From Bradyrhizobium canariense (lineage in GTDB: Bacteria; Pseudomonadota; Alphaproteobacteria; Rhizobiales; Xanthobacteraceae), in contig NZ_LT629750.1 in assembly GCF_900105125.1 (NCBI RefSeq), forward strand, positions 2,480,001 to 2,544,000: a DNA stretch of 64,000 nucleotides. The letters are read 5' to 3'. Shown piece by piece: positions 8,409 through 17,428 of this stretch (position 1 is the first letter of the stretch; the number at the start of each line of letters is the position of its first letter). Position numbers and translations under genes: made by a program. The notes under the pieces are model-generated. The model was not told the origin of the DNA, ran no database searches, and saw nothing but the letters and a program-made list of their open reading frames with translations.

Positions 8409-9308
8409 GTGATCGATGAGAAGCGTATTTTTAGCGGGGGGTTAGTAGTGATCCCGGATGGCTGGCAATGGAACGAGGCGGAAATTGAAAGCAACGATCA
8501 GCTAAATGAGGGGGTCCTCACGCTGATGGTAATTGGAAATGACGTAGTACCAGTGCTGATCGGAACAGCATTTTTCGTATCTGCCGACGGTTATAAGGGG
8601 ACAGCAATCTCCGCCGCGCATTGCTTCGAGCATATCAAAAACGTTCTGTATCCAAACAAGCCTCATCATCCGACGACACCTCTGGAATTTCTACCTCCGC
8701 CGACAGAGGTCGATCTGAGGCAAGTAAAGGCAGTTTATATTAAGGACGCGCAGGTGCACGTGTGTTCTATAGAAATCGCAGTTTGGGATAGCGAGACCGA
8801 CCTCGCGGTCCTGACCGTCTTGGCTCCTACCGATCAACCTGAGCTATTCCGCGCATTCTTCTGGATTGACGACAAAATTCCGAGCGCTGGCGAACAGGTA
8901 GCGATGATCGGGGTCGGCGAAATGAAGGTCCACGGTGACATCGAAGATCCAAGAAAAGGAAGGATGGAACGTCGACTCGTCGTCCGCATAGGATACGTGG
9001 AAGAGGTTTTTGAAGAGGCGACCTATCTTCTCAAGTCGCCAAGCGTTCAAACCAGCATCGCGATATACAGCGGCATGAGCGGTGGTCTCGTCGCAAGATT
9101 TGCGCCGCCGGACAACATCAAGCCATTCGCACTTATAAGTCACGCGCCTGAACCGCAGCCGGTCATGGATCGGTCTATTTCAGGCCATTCAATGGGATCA
9201 ATCTTGAAGGCGAAACTGACATTCATCGAGAAGGACAGACAATTGGTCGAAATTGAGATTAATAACATCGGCGTTGGGAAGACCGATCCGGTCAATGAAG
9301 TTGAATAA
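8409..9308 (+). CDS. Trypsin-like serine protease (S1 family), stand-alone
   Basis: A 299-residue protein with a chymotrypsin-fold triad: His71 (ISAAHCF), Asp131 (ETDLAVL) and Ser224 (YSGMSGGLV). The common GNSGG reads GMSGG. No signal peptide, membrane helix or PDZ domain is seen, so it is probably cytoplasmic, unlike the DegP protein in this window. The start may be the GTG at 8409 or, better supported by a GGGGGG run 6-8 bases upstream, the GTG at 8448. Codon use is visibly richer in A/T than neighbouring core genes, suggesting transfer. Similar orphan proteases occur in accessory regions; the substrate is unknown. Confidence 0.72.
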   Translation: MIDEKRIFSGGLVVIPDGWQWNEAEIESNDQLNEGVLTLMVIGNDVVPVLIGTAFFVSADGYKGTAISAAHCFEHIKNVLYPNKPHHPTTPLEFLPPPTEVDLRQVKAVYIKDAQVHVCSIEIAVWDSETDLAVLTVLAPTDQPELFRAFFWIDDKIPSAGEQVAMIGVGEMKVHGDIEDPRKGRMERRLVVRIGYVEEVFEEATYLLKSPSVQTSIAIYSGMSGGLVARFAPPDNIKPFALISHAPEPQPVMDRSISGHSMGSILKAKLTFIEKDRQLVEIEINNIGVGKTDPVNEVE

Positions 9309-9870
9309 ATAAGATCACCTGCTCAACCCCTCGCCTTTCGTGGGTCGAACGTCGGCCGGTTCTTCAATAGCTTCATCGTTGGCAAATCCTTGCCGCTCGG
9401 GATAGTGAAATTCACTCCCGCGCGGGCACGCGAAACCCGTAGCGCCCACGAGCACGAACCGCCTAATTTGTTGAAGCGATTCAATCTGATTTGCCCTATC
9501 CAGCCCCTCTTCCAAAAACATTCCCCTTCCCCGCCAGCCCAAATCAAATCTACGTCCCTCGCCGTCCCGTCCCCATTAGAGGGGCGTTGGCCATCGTCAC
9601 GAACGCGGGATGGGATGCGGTGGACGCGGCAGCGTCGGGCGCGTGAGGGGAATCGCAGGGCGGGTCATTGACCCGTGAGCGATCCCAGCGTGCGGACGAA
9701 CGGCGCTTGGTGCGGACGGCAAAGCCGTGTGGTCCTGGCACCCGTTGCTGGTGTCAAGTTGGCGGAGGTGTTGCGAGCCCAACCGGGATCGAGGCGCCCT
9801 CATCCGCCTGCGACGGTGACAAGACGAATTCGTCGCCGGGGAGAGCGCGGAATAAGCCGTTAAAACCATT
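9309..9870. other. Intergenic region without a supportable gene
   Basis: Several overlapping open frames exist on both strands but none has a ribosome site, recognisable domain or consistent codon use. Part of it (about 9560-9870) reads like the degenerate intergenic sequence that recurs in Bradyrhizobium genomes (recalled, not checked). It leads into two nested inverted repeats. Confidence 0.5.
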
Positions 9871-9977
9871 GCGCAGGGAATGCTGGGTGTTCCGGTGAAC
9901 CTGTGGTGACTACCGTGTGCTTTCTACCTTTTGCACACGGGCTGCGGGTGCAACGGGCACCCGGCATTTCCCTGCGC
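9871..9977. repeat. Nested inverted repeat 1
   Basis: Outer arms GCGCAGGGAATGCTGGGTG (9871-9889) and CACCCGGCATTTCCCTGCGC (9958-9977) pair with few mismatches. Inside, CCGTGTGC (9913-9920) and GCACACGG (9933-9940) form a second stem. The element could fold as a long cruciform or RNA hairpin of the kind scattered through Bradyrhizobium intergenic DNA. Confidence 0.8.
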
Positions 9978-10075
9978 CCTTCTTGGGGTCGCGCTGCGCC
10001 CTGCTCTGCTTTGGGCGAACGATTCATTGAAAGCTCAGGCGCATGGCGCCGTGAGATCGAGGGATCATGTCCACT

Positions 10076-10190
10076 GTCATTGCGAGGAGGGCTTGCGACG
10101 ACCTGTCCGCCGTAGCTTTTTAGCGAAGGCGGAAGCAATCCAGTCTTTCCTGTTGCCCTGGATTGCTTCGCTGGCGCTCGCAATGACGAT
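10076..10190. repeat. Nested inverted repeat 2 (REP/RIME-like)
   Basis: Outer arms GTCATTGCGAG (10076-10086) and CTCGCAATGAC (10178-10188) are perfect inverted repeats. Middle arms GAAGCAATCCAG (10132-10143) and CTGGATTGCTTC (10158-10169) are also perfect. A third hairpin (TCCGCC near 10106 with GGCGGA near 10128) is inserted on the left side. Its layout matches the GAAGCAATCCAG-type palindromes frequent in this bacterial family. Confidence 0.85.
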
Positions 10191-10313
10191 GGTCGGTCTT
10201 TTTGAAAATAGAATCGGAACAATTCGCAACAATTTGCTCCTGCGAATGAGTGGCGATTGCGTATCTTGATCGCCGCTTTCGGCTTGCATGATCGGCTGCT
10301 AAAGCATGCGCCC

Positions 10314-11702
10314 ATGAGTCATCCCGTTCACAACCAAAAATCCCGTGTCGCCGCGATTTCGATTTTCGCCAGCGCCGGAATGGCCGCGACCAAATTCGTC
10401 GTCGGCATCGCCATCGGCAGTCTCGCGCTGATCTCCGAAGCGCTGCACAGTTCTGTCGATCTGGTCGCGACCGTCATCACATGGATGGTGGTGAAGGTTT
10501 CCGATCTTCCGGCCGACGAGGAGCATCATTACGGCCACGGCAAGATCGAAAGCCTGTCGGCGCTCGGCGTGATCGCGATGCTGTATGTGCTGGCGGGCGG
10601 CATTCTCGTCACAGCCTATGGCCATTTGCGCGAAGGCGCGGCGCCGCCGACACTGTCGGCGATCCCGTTCGTCGTCCTGCTGATCGACATCGCGGTGAAC
10701 CTCTGGCGGGCCTACGCGCTGCAACGCACCGCGCGCGACACCAAAAGCCAGGCGCTGGCCGCCGACGCGCTGCATTTTGCCTCCGACGTGTTTGGCGCCG
10801 TCGCCGTCATCATCGGGCTTGCGCTCTCCGGGCTCGGCTACGCCTGGGGGGACGCCGCCGCGGCGATCGGCGTCGCCGTGGTGATCGCGGCGCTGGGGTT
10901 GCGCCTGGCGCGTTCCACCGTGGAAACCCTGCTCGACCGCGCCCCCGAAGGCGCATCCGAGAAAGCCACCGCCGCCATCAAGGCCGTCCCCGGCGTCGTC
11001 GATGTCGACCGGCTGCGGGTGCGCATGGTCGGCCCGACCCATTTTATCGATGCCATCGTCAAGGTGCCGCGCACCTATCCGATCGACCGCGTCGAGGAGA
11101 TCAAGCGCAAGGCGCAGGATGCCGTCAGCAAGGCGCTCGGCGATGCCGACCTGACCTTCACCTCGGTGCCGGTGGCGCGCGACAACGAGAGCATACGCGA
11201 ACGCATCATGGTGATCGCGCGCAATTCGGGTCTCGCCATTCACCACGTCACCGTGCACGACCTCGGCGGCAAGCTGACCGTCAGCATCGACCTTGAAGTC
11301 GACGGCGAGATGACGCTGACGGCCGCGCACGACATCGCCCATGGACTGGAACACAACATCCGCGACCAGTTCGGCGACGATGTCGAAGTCGATACCCATA
11401 TCGAGCCGCTGGAGCCGGAATTGCCTGCTGGCATCGACGCCGCGCCCGGTCGCGTCGAGATCATCAAGGGCGCCCTGTCGCGCTTTGCGGCCGATGGCGC
11501 GATCCATGACATCCATAATGTGCGGGTGCGCGACACCGATGCCGGCGAGATCGTGAACTTCCACTGCCGGGCCGCGCCGTCGATGAGCGTGATCAAGGTT
11601 CACGAGAATGTCGACGAGATCGAGCGCGCGTTGCGCCGCGCGTTTCCAACCGTGAAGCGCGTCATCAGTCACGCCGAGCCGCCAAAGCGTCACGGAATTT
11701 GA
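10314..11702 (+). CDS. Cation diffusion facilitator (metal/H+ antiporter) with extended C-terminus
   Basis: A 462-residue inner-membrane exporter of divalent metals (Zn, Fe or Mn type). About residues 15-205 carry six membrane segments, with metal-site motifs HSSVD in helix 2 and HFASD in helix 5. The cytoplasmic part appears to hold three successive ferredoxin-like dimerisation units (about 215-290, 295-375, 382-462), whereas typical family members have one. Signs are repeated patterns such as VVDVDRLRVRMVG, IHHVTVHDLGGKLTVSIDLE and IHDIHNVRVRDTDAGEIV. The ATG at 10314 begins MSHPVHNQKSRVAAIS; an upstream TTG at 10257 is less likely. It appears monocistronic. Confidence 0.88.
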   Translation: MSHPVHNQKSRVAAISIFASAGMAATKFVVGIAIGSLALISEALHSSVDLVATVITWMVVKVSDLPADEEHHYGHGKIESLSALGVIAMLYVLAGGILVTAYGHLREGAAPPTLSAIPFVVLLIDIAVNLWRAYALQRTARDTKSQALAADALHFASDVFGAVAVIIGLALSGLGYAWGDAAAAIGVAVVIAALGLRLARSTVETLLDRAPEGASEKATAAIKAVPGVVDVDRLRVRMVGPTHFIDAIVKVPRTYPIDRVEEIKRKAQDAVSKALGDADLTFTSVPVARDNESIRERIMVIARNSGLAIHHVTVHDLGGKLTVSIDLEVDGEMTLTAAHDIAHGLEHNIRDQFGDDVEVDTHIEPLEPELPAGIDAAPGRVEIIKGALSRFAADGAIHDIHNVRVRDTDAGEIVNFHCRAAPSMSVIKVHENVDEIERALRRAFPTVKRVISHAEPPKRHGI

Positions 11703-11785
11703 AACGGCGCGCGCGTTCCCGTTTCGGACTCAGCCCGCACGCCTTTCAGCGTTCAAATTCTTCGTTGGACAAGATTTATTTCGTT

Positions 11786-11800
11786 TTAACGAATCGTTGA
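11786..11800 (+). promoter_or_regulatory. Candidate CtrA box (one mismatch)
   Basis: TTAA-CGAATCG-TTGA differs by one base from the CtrA consensus TTAA-N7-TTAA. It lies about 100 bases before the PleC-like kinase start. A single imperfect match could be chance. Confidence 0.35.
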
Positions 11801-11903
11801 CTCTCGACAGCCCGGGAAAACTGGATTCAAATCGCTGTGATTCGGAAGGGTGTGGGGTTCTTCCGAACGGGGTTACTAAAAAAGATTTAATGGGGGTCTA
11901 GGC

Positions 11904-14228
<2,325 letters not shown>

Positions 14229-14266
14229 TACGATTCGATCGGTTGATCCCCGGCTACAACAGCAGC

Positions 14267-15160
14267 TCAAGGTTCCAGCGTCGGCGCGACCTCGCGCGCG
14301 GTTTGCGCAAGTGCTGCGATCAGCGGCGTCAGGGGGTCACGCTGCGGAACCACCAGGCCGACGCTGTAGGTGACGGTGGGATCGACGATGGGAATGGTCC
14401 GGACGGCGTCCGACAGGCCCAGGGTCTGCGCGAGCCTTGCCGGCATCACGCTCGCCCAGCGTCCGGTTTTGACATGGGTATAAAGCACGATGATCGAGTT
14501 CGACGTCAGCGTCGGCGTCGCCTCGGCACCGGCGGTTTTGAGCGCGCGATCGATGATGCGGCGGTTTTGCATGTCGGGCGTCAACAGGCACAACGGCACC
14601 TGCCCGACTTCCTTCCAGGTCACCTGTTCGCGATCGCCGAACATTCCATCCGGCGCGGTCAGCAAGCGATAACTCTCGTTGTAAAGTGGGATCGAGCGGA
14701 CTTTGCCGAGCGGCTCGTTTTCGAGATAAGTCAGGCCGGCATCGACCTCGAGATTTTCCAATAACCCGAGCACCGCGATCGAGGTGCAGGACACGATGCG
14801 AAAACGCACATTCGGGTGACGGGCGCGGAATGGCGTGGTGAGCGAAGCGACCATGCCGAGCGCGGTCGGGATCGCCGCGATGGCGATCTCCCCGGACAGA
14901 CCGTCCTTGAGCGTATTGATCTCCTGGCGCATCGCGCGGGCGTCGCCGACGATACGCCGCGCCCAGTCCAGCGTCCGCTCCCCTTCCGGCGTAAAACCCT
15001 GAAACCGTGAGCCGCGCTGCACCAGCATGACGCCGAGGATTTCCTCAAGCTGCTTAAGGCTGGTCGACATCGTCGGCTGGGTGACGCCACAGGCTTCGGC
15101 TGCGCGTCCGAAGTGTCGTTCCTTCGCGAGGGCCAGCAGGAGTTCGAGCTTGTCGATCAA
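14267..15160 (-). CDS. LysR-family regulator of the formate dehydrogenase operon
   Basis: A 297-residue LysR-type activator. The N-terminal helix-turn-helix reads HFGRAAEACGVTQPTMSTSL followed by KQLEEILGVMLVQR. The effector domain starts around residue 90 (GEIAIAAIPTALGMVASL). It is transcribed divergently from fdsG with 225 bases between the start codons, the classic arrangement for LysR control of a neighbouring operon. FdsR-type regulators of fds operons in other bacteria have the same position. It is likely to sense formate or a related metabolite (inference). Confidence 0.85.
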   Translation of the reverse strand: MIDKLELLLALAKERHFGRAAEACGVTQPTMSTSLKQLEEILGVMLVQRGSRFQGFTPEGERTLDWARRIVGDARAMRQEINTLKDGLSGEIAIAAIPTALGMVASLTTPFRARHPNVRFRIVSCTSIAVLGLLENLEVDAGLTYLENEPLGKVRSIPLYNESYRLLTAPDGMFGDREQVTWKEVGQVPLCLLTPDMQNRRIIDRALKTAGAEATPTLTSNSIIVLYTHVKTGRWASVMPARLAQTLGLSDAVRTIPIVDPTVTYSVGLVVPQRDPLTPLIAALAQTAREVAPTLEP

Positions 15161-15244
15161 AAACAGCCCTCTTTGCGATATTCCGCCTAACGAATAACAC
15201 GGGCGCCGTTAGCGCCCTACGCCAAAAAGCCGCGCCTCATTTCG

Positions 15245-15278
15245 ATCAATTACGTTTTGATATCGCACGATTTGATAT
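15245..15278. promoter_or_regulatory. Candidate LysR operator dyads between lysR and fdsG
   Basis: Two overlapping dyads fit the T-N11-A style of LysR sites: ATCAA-N7-TTGAT (15245-15261) and ATATC-N9-GATAT (15260-15278). They lie 85-141 bases before the lysR and fdsG start codons, a plausible place for a recognition and an activation site. Confidence 0.5.
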
Positions 15279-15385
15279 TTGCATTGATCGCGTTTCCGTA
15301 TCGCAGCATAGGACAGCTTTATTGATTTTTGGAGCAATTCCAAATCAGATCAAGATCGTAATAAGTCTCTGATAGAGCAGGAAAT

Positions 15386-15862
15386 ATGAAATCAATTTCC
15401 GAACCCTGGGATGTTGCGCGCGGCGCAGAAATCATCGCCGAGCACGCGGGCCTTGAAGGCGCGACACTGGTGATCCTGCACGCGCTGCAAGAAGCATTTG
15501 GCTACGTCCCGGAGCCCGCGATACCCATGGTCGCGCATGCGCTCAATCTGTCCCGCGCCGAGATCCATGGCGTCTTCACATTCTATCATGACTTCCGTCA
15601 TGAACCCGCGGGCCGGCATGTCCTGAAGCTGTGTCGCGCCGAAGCGTGCCAGGCGGCCGGCGGCGATGCGCTGGCCGCGCGCGCCGAAGCGAAGCTCGGC
15701 ATCACCATTGGCAACACCACGGCCGATGATCGGGTGACGCTGGAGCCGATCTATTGCCTCGGCCTGTGCGCCACGGCGCCCTCGGCGATGCTGGATGGCC
15801 GCGTTGTCGGAAGGCTGGATGAAGCCCGCATCGATGCATTGGTGGCGGAGGCGCAGCGATGA
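15386..15862 (+). CDS. fdsG: NAD-dependent formate dehydrogenase, gamma subunit
   Basis: A 158-residue thioredoxin-like [2Fe-2S] protein homologous to NuoE of complex I. The four ligands are Cys83 and Cys88 (KLCRAEAC) and Cys124 and Cys128 (IYCLGLC). It passes electrons between the FdsA clusters and FdsB. The ATG follows CAGGAAAT. The gene begins the fds operon and overlaps fdsB by 4 bases (ATGA), so the subunits are made in step. Confidence 0.93.
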   Translation: MKSISEPWDVARGAEIIAEHAGLEGATLVILHALQEAFGYVPEPAIPMVAHALNLSRAEIHGVFTFYHDFRHEPAGRHVLKLCRAEACQAAGGDALAARAEAKLGITIGNTTADDRVTLEPIYCLGLCATAPSAMLDGRVVGRLDEARIDALVAEAQR

Positions 15863-17415
15863 CGCTCCGCATTTTCATTTCGCGCGATGCCGGCGCGGTC
15901 GCGGTTGGAGCCGATGAAGTCGCGCTTGCGTTCGAGCAGACCGCAGCGAAACGCGGTGTTGCCATCGAGATCGTCCGGACGGGTTCGCGCGGGCTGTACT
16001 GGCTGGAGCCGATGGTCGAAGTCGCAACCGCGCAAGGGCGTGTCGCGTTCGGCCCCGTGACCGATGCCGATGTTGCCGCCGTGCTCGACGCCATGATCGC
16101 GGACGGCCCGCACGCGCTGCGGCTCGGCGTCACCGACGAGATTCCCTGGCTGAAGCGACAGACCCGGCTGACCTTCGTGCGCTGCGGAGTGGTCGATCCG
16201 CGTTCGGTCGAAGATTATCGCGCCCATCAAGGCTACAAGGGCCTCGAGCGCGCGCTGACGCTGGGCACCGACGGCATCCTCGCCGATGTCACCGCCTCCG
16301 GACTGCGCGGCCGCGGCGGCGCCGGATTTCCGACCGGCATCAAATGGAAAACCGTCGCGCAGGCCAGCGCCGACCGCAAATACATCGTTTGCAATGCGGA
16401 CGAGGGCGACAGCGGCACTTTCGCCGACCGCATGATCATGGAAGGCGATCCCTTCGTCGTGATCGAGGGCATGACCATTGCGGGCGTCGCGGTGGGCGCC
16501 ACGAAGGGCTACATCTACATCCGTTCCGAATATCCCCACGCGGTCGAAGCGATGAACGCGGCGGTCATGACCGCCAGGCGTGCCGGCTATCTCGGCGAGC
16601 ACATCTGTGGCTCTGCCCACAGCTTCGATCTCGAAGTCCGGGTCGGCGCCGGCGCCTATGTCTGCGGCGAGGAAACGTCGCTACTTGAAAGCCTGGAAGG
16701 CCGCCGCGGCATCGTCCGCGCCAAGCCGCCGCTACCGGCGCATAAGGGCCTGTTCGGGAAGCCCACGGTGATCAACAACGTGCTGTCGTTCGCAGCGATC
16801 CCCTTCATCCTCGCCGGCGGCGCCAAAGCCTATGCGGATTTCGGCATGGGCCGCTCACGCGGCACGATGCCGATCCAGCTCGCCGGCAACATCCGATATG
16901 GCGGCCTGTTCGAGATCGCCTTCGGTATCACGCTCGGTGAACTGGTCGAGGATATCGGCGGCGGCACCTTGACCGGACGTCCGGTTCGTGCCGTGCAGGT
17001 CGGTGGGCCGCTTGGCGCCTATTTTCCGCGCGAACTGTTCGACACGCCGTTCGACTATGAAGCCTTTGCCGCACGCGACGGCCTGATCGGCCATGGCGGC
17101 ATCGTGGTATTCGACGACAGCGTCGACATGTCAAAGCAAGCGCGCTTTGCGATGGAATTCTGCGCCGTCGAATCCTGCGGCAAATGCACGCCCTGCCGGA
17201 TTGGTTCGACCCGTGGCGTCGAGACCATCGACAAGATCCGCCGCGGTGAGCGTGTCCCGGAGAATATCGCCGTGGTCGAAGACCTCTGCAACACCATGAA
17301 GTTCGGTTCGCTCTGCGCATTGGGAGGCTTCACGCCCTACCCGGTCATGAGCGCGCTGAAGCATTTCCGGGAAGATTTCGGCCCGGCGCCCACACGCCTT
17401 CAGGCCGCGGAATAA
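15859..17415 (+). CDS. fdsB: NAD-dependent formate dehydrogenase, beta (diaphorase) subunit
   Basis: A 518-residue NuoF-like subunit where FMN reduces NAD+. An N-terminal thioredoxin-like part (residues 1-120, with RIFISRDAGAVAVGADEV) is fused to the FMN/NADH domain (SGLRGRGGAGFPTGIKWK, CNADEGDSGTFADR, GAYVCGEETSLLESLEG). The [4Fe-4S] ligands are in ESCGKCTPCRIGSTRG near residue 437 plus a distal Cys in DLCNTMKFGSLCALGG. Length and layout are those of FdsB. Confidence 0.95.
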   Translation: MTLRIFISRDAGAVAVGADEVALAFEQTAAKRGVAIEIVRTGSRGLYWLEPMVEVATAQGRVAFGPVTDADVAAVLDAMIADGPHALRLGVTDEIPWLKRQTRLTFVRCGVVDPRSVEDYRAHQGYKGLERALTLGTDGILADVTASGLRGRGGAGFPTGIKWKTVAQASADRKYIVCNADEGDSGTFADRMIMEGDPFVVIEGMTIAGVAVGATKGYIYIRSEYPHAVEAMNAAVMTARRAGYLGEHICGSAHSFDLEVRVGAGAYVCGEETSLLESLEGRRGIVRAKPPLPAHKGLFGKPTVINNVLSFAAIPFILAGGAKAYADFGMGRSRGTMPIQLAGNIRYGGLFEIAFGITLGELVEDIGGGTLTGRPVRAVQVGGPLGAYFPRELFDTPFDYEAFAARDGLIGHGGIVVFDDSVDMSKQARFAMEFCAVESCGKCTPCRIGSTRGVETIDKIRRGERVPENIAVVEDLCNTMKFGSLCALGGFTPYPVMSALKHFREDFGPAPTRLQAAE

Positions 17416-17428
17416 AGGACACTTCACC

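Noticed and set aside
9315..9547. Two 75-codon minus-strand frames after the protease gene
   Set aside because: Overlapping alternative frames with no ribosome site, no known domain and no evidence of selection.
10299..11693. 464-codon minus-strand frame over the CDF gene
   Set aside because: Antisense shadow; His/Asp/Gly-rich composition typical of reversed GC-rich codons.
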